From: PFJX01 sp963713085
GTDB lineage: Bacteria > Pseudomonadota > Gammaproteobacteria > Burkholderiales > Thiobacillaceae
Assembly (NCBI GenBank): GCA_963713085.1
Contig: CAVQKQ010000002.1
Coordinates: forward strand, 62,001 to 126,000
Direction: 5' to 3'
DNA: 64,000 nt
Below the pieces are notes generated by a model. It searched no databases, was not told the DNA's origin, and worked only from the letters and a program-made list of their open reading frames with translations. Made by a program: the position numbers and the translations under genes. Positions 1 through 8,872 of this stretch are shown in pieces. Each line of letters opens with the position of its first letter. The first letter of the stretch is position 1.

Positions 1-1
1 C

Positions 2-322
2 CCGCGCGATCGCACCTGGCACCCCGGGCTCGTTCCGGGACTGCGCGTGCTTTCGCTGGGCGAATCCGAGGGAACGCAAACCGCCTTGGTTGAATGGGCA
101 CCTGGCACCCAGTTCCAGTACCACCGCCACTACGGAGGCGAAGAGATATTCGTGATGGAAGGGGTTTTCCAGGACGAGCACGGTGACTACCCTGCCGGCA
201 CCTGGCTACGTTCGCCGCACATGAGCGCACACGTGCCGTTCAGTGAACCGGGTTGCCTGATATTCGTTAAGGTAGGGCACCTGCCGATAGAGCACGGACC
301 GAGCCACGCCGGCAATGGCTGA
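2..322 (+). CDS. Cupin-domain protein (ChrR-like), 5' end outside window
   Basis: The reading frame is open from base 2, so the gene starts before the window; a GTG at 47 lies inside the conserved fold and is unlikely to be the start. About 106 residues are visible. The sequence has the cupin metal-binding signature HRHYGGEE followed by EGVF, then a GDYPAGTW segment typical of the cupin fold found in ChrR-type anti-sigma factors and stand-alone cupins. These proteins are small beta-barrels that bind a metal, often zinc. No anti-sigma N-terminal domain can be judged because that part is missing. Substrate or partner is unknown. Confidence 0.75.
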   Translation, partial: PRDRTWHPGLVPGLRVLSLGESEGTQTALVEWAPGTQFQYHRHYGGEEIFVMEGVFQDEHGDYPAGTWLRSPHMSAHVPFSEPGCLIFVKVGHLPIEHGPSHAGNG

Positions 323-642
323 TGACCCTGGTCCGGCGCAACCTGGAAGGCGGTCAACTGGACTCAGCTCTCAAGGCCGGCAGCTGTAAGTTGATATCTG
401 CATCGGACCGGAGCCGGCCAACACCGGCCCGTCACTGAGCCAGGAAGTCACGCTTCTGGGTGACTGCTGTACTTCGGCAGCTGTCATCCGCAAACATGGG
501 ATGGTCGGCAAGTCATCGGCCGATACGTCCCTTTACCCTGCGCGGCAAATCGTGATTTTCGGCTTTCTGGGCAGCCGACAGGTTGCAACTTACAATTTCC
601 CGAATGAGCTAGACTGACTTTGTCGTCCTCTGGGGGATAGCC
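323..642. other. Intergenic gap without a convincing gene
   Basis: No open frame here has a ribosome binding site and family-like sequence. An imperfect 9-base inverted repeat (461-469 with 478-486, one mismatch) could form a hairpin after the cupin gene, but no T-run follows it. The DNA is less GC-rich than the rest of the window. Confidence 0.5.
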
Positions 643-1926
643 ATGAGCATGATCTTTCCAGCTCGAATCACGATTCGCTTATGCGGGCTCGTGGATGCAT
701 TGGCCCTATCGGGCAATCCGATTCGCTTGGGCTTCATGGCAGCCACAATGTTACTCACCGTATCGGTTGTCCTGCCAAGGTATGCCTGCGCGCAGTCAAC
801 AACGGTTAATCGAATAACAGACGGCGGCTCCCTGCTACTCGCAGATTTCAATGAGGACGAGCAGCAGCGCCTGAACCCGCAACAACTGCGCCCATATTCC
901 AATGACTACGAGTACCAGCAACATCAGCAGCAACAGCAACAGGCTCAACAACCACAGCCAGGTCAGCCCCCAGCAACAGCGACGGGATCGTACGGTAGCG
1001 GAGGCTCAGGCCCCTCAGCCAGTTGGCGTGCCGCGCCGAAGCTGCCACCGAACAAGAACCCGCTGCTTGGTCGCTGGCGACTGATTGGCACCGATAACAC
1101 AGCAACGGTTGGAACCGCGCAGGTGAAGGCCTTTTCAGGTTTGCTGGGGTCGCAATACACCACCATGGCGCAGAACATGGCAAACGATATATATGGCGCG
1201 ACGTGCAAAAACCTGTTTGCCAATGGCGGGGTGGTGGAATTTCGACCCGCGGATTACGTGTCGATTGATGATGGCGGTGCCGTGCGTGTCATCGCACACT
1301 ATGAATATCACGCTGACAGTTCCGGCGTTGTCATGGTGCCAACCGACCCCATGAGGACCACGCTGCTTGAATTCGACATACACGGTGATCAAGCGGAAGC
1401 CCGCCGACTTGGTTGCATTCTCCAGCGCGTGAGCCTGAGTAAGCACCCGGGCGCTGCACCAGTCACGGGGATAGCCCCGCATACGGCCACTTCCGGCGAT
1501 GCTGGTTTGGCGACGCTCAACCTGCTGATCCACGTGCGACCACCAGCTGCCGGGACGTCCGCCCCGTTCACTCCGGCGAGTGGCACCGTCGTGATGCTAG
1601 AAACCAGGAGCATTGATGAAGCACTTGCAACGGTCGGCTTTGCCGGCCCCAAACCTCGCGCCGCCTGGACCAACGCCTGTGGCGCACATGATTTACAGGC
1701 ATGCCAGCGCGGATTTCAGGCGATTTTTGCCAACCCGGTAGCCAAAGGTCGTGCAAATGAAAAGGGGCAGATCGAGTTTCCGGGTATTCCACCCGGGCGC
1801 TACTACGCGTTGGCAATTGGGGGTGCCGGCGCGCAAAAATACATGTGGGACGTGCCGCTGACGTTAAGAGCCGGCTCGAACATTCACATGCTGGATCAAA
1901 GCACGGCGTTGCAGCCACCCGAATAG
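643..1926 (+). CDS. Secreted Q-rich protein of unknown function
   Basis: A 427-residue protein not recognised as a named family. The ATG at 643 follows a good GGGGGA ribosome binding site. Residues about 30-50 form a hydrophobic stretch ending in ACAQ, consistent with an unusually long N-terminal extension before a signal peptide, or with translation from the internal Met at residue 32 or 35. Residues 92-110 are almost pure Gln/Pro and are followed by a Gly/Ser linker. The middle part (about 140-275) begins LLGRWRLIG and contains two cysteines. The C-terminal segment (about 370-395) reads KGQIEFPGIPPGRYYALA, which resembles the edge strands of a transthyretin/carboxypeptidase-regulatory-like beta sandwich. 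Export to the periplasm or envelope is inferred. Base composition is lower in GC than in most neighbours. Confidence 0.6.
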   Translation: MSMIFPARITIRLCGLVDALALSGNPIRLGFMAATMLLTVSVVLPRYACAQSTTVNRITDGGSLLLADFNEDEQQRLNPQQLRPYSNDYEYQQHQQQQQQAQQPQPGQPPATATGSYGSGGSGPSASWRAAPKLPPNKNPLLGRWRLIGTDNTATVGTAQVKAFSGLLGSQYTTMAQNMANDIYGATCKNLFANGGVVEFRPADYVSIDDGGAVRVIAHYEYHADSSGVVMVPTDPMRTTLLEFDIHGDQAEARRLGCILQRVSLSKHPGAAPVTGIAPHTATSGDAGLATLNLLIHVRPPAAGTSAPFTPASGTVVMLETRSIDEALATVGFAGPKPRAAWTNACGAHDLQACQRGFQAIFANPVAKGRANEKGQIEFPGIPPGRYYALAIGGAGAQKYMWDVPLTLRAGSNIHMLDQSTALQPPE

Positions 1927-2442
1927 CAGCGCCTATCGATCGAGAGGGACACGCGCAAGAGCGGCGAGGGCCCCTCATCGTGAACGTTGATGCTGTAGAA
2001 AAGGTCTGCCGGCTCGGCCAATCCATCGCTTGGTGCCGGTGTTTCAGAGGAGCGGCAGCTTGCCGTTCGCCGAACTGCCATAGCCTTTGCACGCAACCAG
2101 CTGGCTGCTTAGGGTCGATTCCTGTCGATCACACGCCGAAGGACAGACAAAGGCCCGCAAGGGCGCAATCGAGGAATTTGTATCGCACTGGATGAACCAT
2201 GTGGCGCAATGCCCTTCGCTGATTGCGCCCAATATCAGCTTTACAGGCTTGCTTCTGCATAGCCGGCTGCACCTACCCGCGCAACGCAAGTACGAAGAAG
2301 GTGTCCATTTCGTTGACGTAGCGGTACCAGGCGACACAGCACCTGGTGCGGCGCCGATGATCAGTTCCCGCTTGTCCGCCTCGACGGGCCGCCCGACGAG
2401 CGGATTCTGTTCCGGCACGGCGATGGCTTTGCTTCAGCCGGG
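1927..2442. other. Intergenic gap, possibly gene remnants
   Basis: About 500 bases between the Q-rich protein and the end of mnmA. Several short frames overlap on both strands and none has family-like sequence over its full length. Two plus-strand stretches look faintly coding but lie in different frames: about 2100-2330, and 2317 up to the mnmA end. That would fit a decayed gene, but I cannot identify it. Confidence 0.35.
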
Positions 2443-3522
2443 CTATTCGCTGCTTTGGATAATGCCGCCGCCCAGGCAGACTTCGCCGTCATAGAGCACG
2501 ACGGATTGTCCCGGCGTCACCGCCCACTGCGCCTGGTCGAAGCGCAGGCTCAAGCCAGAGGGGTCGATGCCGGCAACTTCGCAGGTGGCGTCCTGCTGGC
2601 GGTAGCGGGTCTTGGCGCCATAACGTCGCCCGGCCACGGGCGGTTCGCCCACCCAGGACAGATCTCCCGCTGTAAGCGTGGTGGACAGAAGCAGGGGATG
2701 CTGGTGTCCCTGGACCACGATGAGTTCGTTGCGCGCCAGGTCCTTGCTGGCCACGAACCACGGTTCACTGTCCTCCGCCCCCTTGATTCCCCCGATGCCC
2801 AGGCCCTTGCGCTGGCCCAGGGTGTGGTACATGAGGCCCTGATGCCGGCCCATGACCTTGCCCTCCGGCGTCACCATGTCGCCGGGCTGGATCGGCATGT
2901 AGCGTTGCAGGAACTCCCGGAACGGCCGCTCGCCGATGAAGCAGATGCCGGTGCTGTCCTTTTTTTCCGACACCGGCAGGCGGGCTTGGCGCGCCATCTC
3001 CCGCACCGCCGGCTTGGTGTATTCGCCCAGGGGGAACAGCGCTTGGGCGATCTGGCGCTGGTTCAGGCGATACAGGAAGTAGCTCTGGTCCTTGTCGGCA
3101 TCCACCGCCTTGAGCAGGCGGCGCTGGGGCGTTTCCCCCGCCAGGCGGGCGTAATGGCCGGTGGCGATGAAGTCCGCCCCCAGGGTCAGGGCATGGTCCA
3201 GGAAGGCCTTGAACTTGATCTCGGCATTGCACAGCACGTCCGGATTGGGGGTGCGGCCGGCTCGGTATTCCGCGAGGAAGTAGGCGAACACCCGGTCCAG
3301 GTATTCCTTGCTGAAATTGACCAGCTCCACCGGGATGTCCAGCACCTTGGCCACCGCCAGCACGTCCTGGTAGTCCTGGGCGATGGGGCAGTCCTCCTCC
3401 AGGTCGTCCGCCTCCCAGTTCTTCATGAACACGCCCACCACCTCATGGCCCTGCTGTTTCAACAGCCAGGCGGTGACGGCGGAGTCCACGCCCCCGGACA
3501 GGCCCACGACGATGCGGCTCAT
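2443..3522 (-). CDS. mnmA: tRNA-specific 2-thiouridylase MnmA
   Basis: 359 residues, the usual length. MnmA adenylates and then thiolates U34 of tRNA Lys, Glu and Gln, taking sulfur from a persulfide relay. The N-terminal PP-loop motif SGGVDSA is at residues 9-15. The two catalytic cysteines are Cys98 (DVLCNAEIKF) and Cys194 (TGICFIGERPF). The C-terminal tRNA-binding beta-barrel is complete. The ATG overlaps the stop of the upstream Nudix gene in an ATGA, so the two are translationally coupled. The neighbourhood with a NudJ-type hydrolase matches the arrangement seen in enterobacteria. Together with mnmH further on, it covers sulfur and selenium modification of the same wobble position. Confidence 0.97.
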   Translation of the reverse strand: MSRIVVGLSGGVDSAVTAWLLKQQGHEVVGVFMKNWEADDLEEDCPIAQDYQDVLAVAKVLDIPVELVNFSKEYLDRVFAYFLAEYRAGRTPNPDVLCNAEIKFKAFLDHALTLGADFIATGHYARLAGETPQRRLLKAVDADKDQSYFLYRLNQRQIAQALFPLGEYTKPAVREMARQARLPVSEKKDSTGICFIGERPFREFLQRYMPIQPGDMVTPEGKVMGRHQGLMYHTLGQRKGLGIGGIKGAEDSEPWFVASKDLARNELIVVQGHQHPLLLSTTLTAGDLSWVGEPPVAGRRYGAKTRYRQQDATCEVAGIDPSGLSLRFDQAQWAVTPGQSVVLYDGEVCLGGGIIQSSE

Positions 3523-3998
3523 AAGGATTTTGCGAGGGAATCGGCGAAGTCCGTCAGCAGCGCCAGCGGGTAACGATTCCCGGCCAGATAGTCGTCCACG
3601 CAGCGTTGCAGCACCGGGCTGCGATGGCGCCGCGCGGTGGACGCGATCTCTTCCGGCGTCATCCAGACGGCCCGCAGGATGCCCTTGTCCAGGGGCGCGG
3701 TGGGGTCGAAACCGGCGATCTGGCCGGTGAAGGCGAAGCGCAGATAGGTGCGTTGGGGCTTGCCGGGATGGCGCCAGCGGTAGATGCCCAGCAGGGCCTC
3801 GGGCTCGAAATGGTGGGCGGTTTCCTCGAAGGCCTCGCGCCGCACCGCGTCGAGCAGTGATTCCCCCTCCTCCAGGTGCCCCGCCGGCTGGTTGAAGCGG
3901 ATGCCTTCATTGGTGTGTTCTTCCACCAGCAGGAACCGGCCGTCCTGCTCGATGACTGCCGCCACCACCACGTGGGGTTTCCAGATCTGTTCGTTCAT
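3519..3998 (-). CDS. nudJ: Nudix hydrolase, NudJ-like phosphatase
   Basis: 159 residues. The Nudix box runs from Gly40 to about residue 64 and contains GHLEEGE and REAFEET, with all metal-binding glutamates present. The Gly expected after REAFEET is Ala here. NudJ hydrolyses thiamine pyrophosphate precursors and nucleoside di/triphosphates in vitro; the family assignment rests on the box plus its position directly upstream of mnmA, as in E. coli. The ATG at 3998 overlaps the rimO stop (ATGA) and its own stop overlaps the mnmA start (ATGA), so it sits inside a tightly coupled operon. The frame stays open upstream into rimO, but only the part from 3998 is Nudix-like. Confidence 0.88.
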   Translation of the reverse strand: MNEQIWKPHVVVAAVIEQDGRFLLVEEHTNEGIRFNQPAGHLEEGESLLDAVRREAFEETAHHFEPEALLGIYRWRHPGKPQRTYLRFAFTGQIAGFDPTAPLDKGILRAVWMTPEEIASTARRHRSPVLQRCVDDYLAGNRYPLALLTDFADSLAKSL

Positions 3999-5323
3999 AT
4001 CGGTTTGCCCCAAAGGTCGTAGTCGTCGGAGCGGGTGATGCGCACCTTCACGAAGTCGCCGGGTTTCAGGCCACGTCCCTGGGCGATGTGCACCACCCCG
4101 TCGATCTCCGGGGCGTCGGCATGGCTGCGGGCCACGGCCCTGCCACGATTGTTCCCACCTCCGGCTTCGTCCACCAGCACGGTCATCTCCGTGCCGATCC
4201 GGGCCTTGAGCCTGGCGGCGCTGATATCGGCCTGGACGTCCATGAGACGGGCCAGGCGGTCCTGCTTGATGTCCTCGTCCACAGGGTCCGGCAGTGAATT
4301 GGCCGCGGCCCCTTCCACCGCCGAGTAGGCGAAGGCGCCGACCCGGTCCAGCTGGGCGTCGTCCAGAAAATCCAGCAGTTGGTCGAAATCCGCTTCCGTC
4401 TCTCCCGGAAAGCCGACGATGAAGGTGCTGCGGATCGCCAGGTCCGGGCAGATCGCCCGCCATTTCTCGATCCGGCGCAGGGTGTTCTCGGCATGGGCCG
4501 GGCGCTTCATGGCCTTGAGGATGCGGTGGCTCGCATGCTGGAACGGGATGTCCAGGTAGGGCAGCACCTTCCCTTCGGCCATGAGGGGGATGACGTCGTC
4601 CACGCTGGGATAGGGGTAGACGTAATGGAGCCGCACCCAGATGCCCAGCTTGGCCAACTCCTGGACCAGTTCCAGCATGCGGGTCTTCACCGGCCGGCCG
4701 TTGAAGAAGCCGGTGCGGTATTTCAGGTCGACGCCGTAGGCGCTGGTGTCCTGGGAGACGATGAGCAGTTCCTTCACCCCGGCCTTGGCCAGGGCCTCGG
4801 CCTCTCCCAGCACGTCGCCGATGGGCCGGGACACCAGGTCGCCGCGCAGGGACGGGATGATGCAGAAGGTGCAGCGGTGATTGCAGCCCTCGGAAATCTT
4901 CAGATAGGCATAGTGGCGCGGGGTGAGCTTGAGGCCGCCGGGGGGCACCAGGTCGGTGAAGGGATCGTGGGGCTTGGGCAGATGGGCATGGACATGCTCC
5001 ATCACCGCTTCCGTGGCGTGGGGGCCGGTGACGCCCAGCACCCGGGGATGGGCGTCGGTGACCAGTTTCTCCCGGGCCCCCAGGCAGCCGGTGACCAGCA
5101 CCTTGCCGTTCTCCCGCAGGGCCTCGCCGATGGCGTCCAGGCTCTCCTCCACCGCCGCGTCGATGAAGCCACAGGTGTTGACCACCACCAGATCCGCGTC
5201 CTTGTAAGTGGGCACGATGAGATAACCCTCGGCCCGCAATTGGGTGAGGATGCGTTCGGAATCCACCGTGGCCTTCGGGCAGCCCAGGGAGACGAAACCG
5301 ATTTTGGGGAGGTCCCGGGTCAT
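3995..5323 (-). CDS. rimO: Ribosomal protein S12 methylthiotransferase RimO
   Basis: 442 residues. RimO is a radical SAM enzyme that adds a methylthio group to the beta-carbon of a conserved aspartate in ribosomal protein S12. Three N-terminal cysteines (15, 51, 80) bind one Fe-S cluster. The radical SAM motif CNHRCTFC (147-154) binds the second. A TRAM-like C-terminal domain follows. It is the first gene of the rimO-nudJ-mnmA minus-strand operon, whose genes are joined by 4-base ATGA overlaps. Confidence 0.97.
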   Translation of the reverse strand: MTRDLPKIGFVSLGCPKATVDSERILTQLRAEGYLIVPTYKDADLVVVNTCGFIDAAVEESLDAIGEALRENGKVLVTGCLGAREKLVTDAHPRVLGVTGPHATEAVMEHVHAHLPKPHDPFTDLVPPGGLKLTPRHYAYLKISEGCNHRCTFCIIPSLRGDLVSRPIGDVLGEAEALAKAGVKELLIVSQDTSAYGVDLKYRTGFFNGRPVKTRMLELVQELAKLGIWVRLHYVYPYPSVDDVIPLMAEGKVLPYLDIPFQHASHRILKAMKRPAHAENTLRRIEKWRAICPDLAIRSTFIVGFPGETEADFDQLLDFLDDAQLDRVGAFAYSAVEGAAANSLPDPVDEDIKQDRLARLMDVQADISAARLKARIGTEMTVLVDEAGGGNNRGRAVARSHADAPEIDGVVHIAQGRGLKPGDFVKVRITRSDDYDLWGKPI

Positions 5324-5360
5324 GGTTCGAATCCGGCACCGGGATGTCTGTCGCCGGCGA

Positions 5361-6143
5361 TCACTGGGGCAGCCTGTAGTTGTCCTGGGTGAACAGGTCG
5401 ATGCCGCAGTGGAGGTCTTCTATCCAATCAAGGAATGCGTCGATGGCCTCCTTGCCCTTGAACCAGCGGCCATGCTGGGGCACCAGCATGTCCAACTCCA
5501 TGCCACGCACCATCCGGACCCAGAACCTGCAGGCCTTGTTGGAAACCATGTAGCGCCGGTGGAAACCTTCCATCTGGGCAATATGGGCCATGAACTGGGT
5601 CTTTCCGGTGATGGGATCCGCGATCTCCGCGTGGTGCACCATGGAGGCGCCCATGTCGCCGGAGAATAGGATCCTGGATTTGCTGTCGTAGAACTGGAAA
5701 TTGCCTTCGGCGTGAAGGAAATGGGCCGGCACGGCGACGATGCGGGTGTCCCGCATCGGGATCACCATGCCGGGGTCGGGGATGCCGATGATCCGGCCCT
5801 CGGTGCGGTTCAGGGTGCAGAAATGGGGAATGAAGCGTTCCCACAGGGCCGATACGTAGACGGTGCAGTCCGTTGCGGCTAGCCATTTGTTGAGGGAAGC
5901 GACAATGTCCGGATCCTGGTGGGAGGCGAAGATGTACTTCAAATGCTTGAACTGGAAGAACTTTTGTATGGCCATGATCAGTGCGTTGTAGGTCATGTTG
6001 CCGGCCGGGTCGATGAGGGCGCCCTCCCCGTCGGACACGATCAGGAACTGGTTGGCCTGCACGGCGGAACTGCCGGCGTCGTTCACCAGATCATTGAACA
6101 TCAGGCAGGCATGGCCGCCGTCGTTGTAAAGTTCAATCGCCAT
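5361..6143 (-). CDS. Metallo-beta-lactamase-fold di-iron (ODP-type) protein
   Basis: 260 residues, a stand-alone metallo-beta-lactamase domain of the flavodiiron/ODP branch without a flavodoxin domain. The ligand positions can be read in order: SHQDPDIV, LHAEGNF, FSGDMG and PQHGRW. The first motif is H-x-D-x-D rather than the H-x-E-x-D of flavodiiron reductases, so one glutamate ligand is replaced by aspartate. Stand-alone ODP proteins are known as oxygen-binding di-iron sensors. An oxygen or NO related role is inferred only from the fold. It is separate from rimO (37 bases) and divergent from a small membrane ORF. Confidence 0.8.
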   Translation of the reverse strand: MAIELYNDGGHACLMFNDLVNDAGSSAVQANQFLIVSDGEGALIDPAGNMTYNALIMAIQKFFQFKHLKYIFASHQDPDIVASLNKWLAATDCTVYVSALWERFIPHFCTLNRTEGRIIGIPDPGMVIPMRDTRIVAVPAHFLHAEGNFQFYDSKSRILFSGDMGASMVHHAEIADPITGKTQFMAHIAQMEGFHRRYMVSNKACRFWVRMVRGMELDMLVPQHGRWFKGKEAIDAFLDWIEDLHCGIDLFTQDNYRLPQ

Positions 6144-6191
6144 CGCTACATCCCCATAACCATTGACGCACCCAACCGGATCCGCAATTCC

Positions 6192-6398
6192 ATGTACATC
6201 ATCGCCATCGGCTATGCCTATGTGATCTTCTTGGTGGCGCTGACCAGCCGCAGCCTGCTGGAGGGCATCGCCGTCGCCCTGTTCCTTGGTGTGCTGCCGC
6301 TCTGGATCTTCATGAAATCAATGCCCCGGCGCATTCATCCACCCTTCGGCCAGGGTCGCCGCCCCCCAGACGGTCAACACTCCCAAGCCGATGAGTAG
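6192..6398 (+). CDS. Small membrane protein, betaproteobacterial type
   Basis: 68 residues starting MYIIAIGYAYVIF. Two hydrophobic helices (about 2-18 and 24-42) are followed by a basic Pro/Arg-rich tail. Small proteins with this MYxIAIxxxYV start and two-helix layout are common in betaproteobacteria and have no known function. The start is 48 bases from the divergent MBL gene. The 3' end overlaps the convergent ZIP gene by about 80 bases, so the tail may be less reliable than the helices. Confidence 0.6.
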   Translation: MYIIAIGYAYVIFLVALTSRSLLEGIAVALFLGVLPLWIFMKSMPRRIHPPFGQGRRPPDGQHSQADE

Positions 6399-7115
6399 GG
6401 CCTGCTGGCCGGTATGGCCCAGTTCCACCCGCTTGTGCAGTCCCGGAATAAGGTCCGCCACCGCCACGTAGATCATGCCGGCGGCGGCGATCGCCAGCAT
6501 GTAGGGCAGCACGCTCTGCATGGAGGCCAGAAGGAAATAGCCCAGAGTGGCGCCCACCAGCATGGCGAAGCTGCTCAACAGGTTGAGCATGAAGGCCTGG
6601 AACTTGGTATAGCCGGAATGCAGCAGGATCAGGAAGTCCCCCAATTCCTGGGGTACCTCGTGGGCGGCGATGGCGAAGGCGGTGACCACGCCCAGCTTGA
6701 CATCCACCAGGAAGGCGGCGGCGATCATTACCCCGTCGACGAAGTTGTGCACCGTATCGCCCACCGTGATCATCATGCCCGAGCGGCCGTGATCGTGGCC
6801 ATGGTCATCCTCGACCGCGGAACCGTGGGCCTCGCAGTGCTCGGTGTGGCAGTGGCGCCAAAGCACCAGTTTCTCCAGCACGAAGAAACCCAGGATACCC
6901 CCCAGCACCGACCCGCTCAGGGCCTGGAAGTTGTCGCTGTGCTCCAGGGCATGGGGCAGGATTTCGAGAAAGGCCGCGCCAAGCAGGGCGCCGATGGCGT
7001 AGCTCACCATCACCGGCACCCACTCCGCCTTCATCCGCAAGGCCACGCTGGCCAGCAGCACGGAGAGGATCCCGCCGGCGGCGCTGGCGAGAAGAATGGC
7101 GGTGAGAAGATTCAT
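6318..7115 (-). CDS. ZIP family divalent metal transporter
   Basis: 265 residues with about eight transmembrane helices. Helix IV carries HNFVDG (123-128) and helix V carries HEVPQELGD (152-160), the two metal-binding helices of ZIP proteins. The loop between helices III and IV is histidine-rich (about 88-109). ZIP proteins move Zn2+ and related metals into the cytoplasm; this branch is GufA/ZupT-like. No metal-regulator site is evident upstream. It converges on the small membrane ORF. Confidence 0.92.
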   Translation of the reverse strand: MNLLTAILLASAAGGILSVLLASVALRMKAEWVPVMVSYAIGALLGAAFLEILPHALEHSDNFQALSGSVLGGILGFFVLEKLVLWRHCHTEHCEAHGSAVEDDHGHDHGRSGMMITVGDTVHNFVDGVMIAAAFLVDVKLGVVTAFAIAAHEVPQELGDFLILLHSGYTKFQAFMLNLLSSFAMLVGATLGYFLLASMQSVLPYMLAIAAAGMIYVAVADLIPGLHKRVELGHTGQQALLIGLGVLTVWGAATLAEGWMNAPGH

Positions 7116-7155
7116 GAAGCGCGTGGAAGCGGAAAGTGGTGAATATTAGCCTCTC

Positions 7156-7920
7156 TCAAGGGTGCCGGCCGATCCAGATCAGGCTGGCCATGCGCCCGGT
7201 CCGGTCGGCGCGACGATAGGAAAAGAAGCGCGCGGGATCGCTCATCGTGCATAGGCCGCCGCCGAATACTCGAGTGACGCCGACAGCGGCCAGCCGGATC
7301 CGGGCTAAGGTATAGATATCCGCCAGCCATTTCCTGGGGGCCCTGTCCAGTGTCCCCGGCAAGGCCGGACGAAAGGCGATGGCGGTAAGGGGATGCTGGC
7401 TGACAAAGGCCTCCCGCACTTCCTCCCCCACCTCGAACGAATCGGGGCCGATCGCGGCCCCCAGCCAGACCAGGATCCGCCCAGGCTCCGCCTCCATGGC
7501 CGCGACGGTCTCCTCCAGCACGCCACCGGCCAGCCCGCGCCAACCGGCATGAGCGGCCGCCACCACGCCACCCTCCTCATCGCAGAACAGCACTGGCAGG
7601 CAGTCCGCCGTCAGCACTGTGCAGACCCGGCCAGGCTGGTGGACCAGGCAGGCATCGGCGGTGGGCGGCGCGGTCCCCGCCTCGCCATCGGCCACCGCCA
7701 CGCCGCAACCATGCACCTGGCTCAGCCAGACGGGTTCATTGGGCAGCCATTGACCCAGGATTCGCCGGTTTTCCGCAACGGCCCCGGGGTCGTCGCCCAC
7801 GTGGCCGGCGGGATTGAAGCTGTCGAATGGGGCCAGGCTAACGCCGCCGGCGCGGGTGGTCATGAAGGCATGGACATGGGCCGGGGCGGGCCATTCCGGG
7901 ACGATCCAGTCAGGGTGCAT
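7156..7920 (-). CDS. pgeF: PgeF/YfiH laccase-domain protein
   Basis: 254 residues. The Cu-oxidase_4 (laccase-domain) family is recognised by SQVHGCGV, TADCLPVLF and AAHAGWRGL, which hold the conserved His-Cys-His zinc site. Members act as purine nucleoside phosphorylase/adenosine deaminase-type enzymes, and PgeF also edits peptidoglycan precursors by removing wrongly placed L-Ser. It lies directly after rluD and overlaps its end by 11 bases, the usual arrangement of this pair. Confidence 0.94.
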   Translation of the reverse strand: MHPDWIVPEWPAPAHVHAFMTTRAGGVSLAPFDSFNPAGHVGDDPGAVAENRRILGQWLPNEPVWLSQVHGCGVAVADGEAGTAPPTADACLVHQPGRVCTVLTADCLPVLFCDEEGGVVAAAHAGWRGLAGGVLEETVAAMEAEPGRILVWLGAAIGPDSFEVGEEVREAFVSQHPLTAIAFRPALPGTLDRAPRKWLADIYTLARIRLAAVGVTRVFGGGLCTMSDPARFFSYRRADRTGRMASLIWIGRHP

Positions 7921-8833
7921 CGGTTTTCTCCAGGGATGCCAGCAATTGTGCGAAGTCTTCCGGCGGCGGGACTTGCCACACCATGGCCGTTCCGGTTATG
8001 GGATGCGCCAGGCCCAGCCGCACCGCATGGAGAGCCTGGCGGTGGAAGCCGGGGATCTGGACGCCGCCCTTTCCGCCATAGACCGGGTCTCCCAGCAATG
8101 GGTGCCCCAGGTGGGCCAGGTGCACCCGGATCTGGTGGGTTCGGCCGGTGGCCAGGCGGCATTCCAGCCAGGCCAGACGGTCGAACTGCTTCAATACGGT
8201 CCAGTGGGTCAGCGCCGGCTTTCCCCTTTCGACCACCGCCATCCTGGTGCGCTGGGTGGGATGCCGGCCGACGGGGGCATCCACATCCCCCTCCCCCTTC
8301 CCGAAGACTCCCTGCGCCAGGGCCCAATACACCCGTTTCACTTTGCGGGCCTGCAGATCGCGCACCAGCCGGGTATGGGCTTCCAGGGTCTTTGCCGCCA
8401 CCATGAGGCCGGAGGTGTCCTTGTCCAGGCGGTGGACAATCCCGGCCCGAGGCAGGCCGGCCACAGCCGGCACATGGTGCAGCAGGGCATTGAGCAGGGT
8501 GCCTTCCCAGTTTCCCGCACCCGGATGGGTCACCAGTCCGGCGGGCTTGTTGATGACCAGGATGGCCTCATCTTCGTACACCACATCCAGGCCGATGGCC
8601 TCCGCGCGGTGAACGGTTTCCTCGGGCAGGGCCAGAGGCCGCACCTGCACCTCCTCGCCACCCCAGACCTTCTGTTTGCGGCTGGAGCTGGCGCCCGAAA
8701 GGGTAACCTGGCCGGCATCGATCCAGGCTGCCAAGCGGCTGCGTGAATACTCCGGCAGCAGTTCGGCCAGGCTCTGGTCCAGGCGGCGGCCGGCGTGCCC
8801 TGCGGGGATGTAAAGGTAGCGGGTTTCGGTCAT
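7910..8833 (-). CDS. rluD: 23S rRNA pseudouridine synthase RluD
   Basis: 307 residues. An S4-like RNA-binding domain occupies about residues 15-75. The catalytic domain has HRLDKDTSG with catalytic Asp137. RluD makes pseudouridines 1911, 1915 and 1917 in helix 69 of 23S rRNA. The gene is divergent from bamD (40-base gap), an arrangement widely kept in beta- and gammaproteobacteria, which supports RluD over RluC or RluA. Confidence 0.94.
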   Translation of the reverse strand: MTETRYLYIPAGHAGRRLDQSLAELLPEYSRSRLAAWIDAGQVTLSGASSSRKQKVWGGEEVQVRPLALPEETVHRAEAIGLDVVYEDEAILVINKPAGLVTHPGAGNWEGTLLNALLHHVPAVAGLPRAGIVHRLDKDTSGLMVAAKTLEAHTRLVRDLQARKVKRVYWALAQGVFGKGEGDVDAPVGRHPTQRTRMAVVERGKPALTHWTVLKQFDRLAWLECRLATGRTHQIRVHLAHLGHPLLGDPVYGGKGGVQIPGFHRQALHAVRLGLAHPITGTAMVWQVPPPEDFAQLLASLEKTDAP

Positions 8834-8843
8834 GATGGACGGT

Positions 8844-8849
8844 TATAAT
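8844..8849 (+). promoter_or_regulatory. Likely -10 element of the bamD promoter
   Basis: A perfect TATAAT lies 23 bases before the bamD start and overlaps the very 5' end of divergent rluD. A matching -35 hexamer is weak. The transcript would have a leader of under 20 bases, with the AGGGGA ribosome binding site inside it. Confidence 0.5.
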
Positions 8850-8872
8850 CCGCCGGTCTTTAGGGGATATAC

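Noticed and set aside
1927..2442. Short overlapping frames that might be a degraded gene
   Set aside because: No protein family recognised in any frame and the faintly coding stretches are in different frames without a clear join.
3999..5339. In-frame upstream extension of the Nudix protein through the rimO region
   Set aside because: The extension is Arg/Gly/Pro-rich shadow sequence of rimO. The ATG at 3998 with an ATGA overlap gives a normal Nudix protein.
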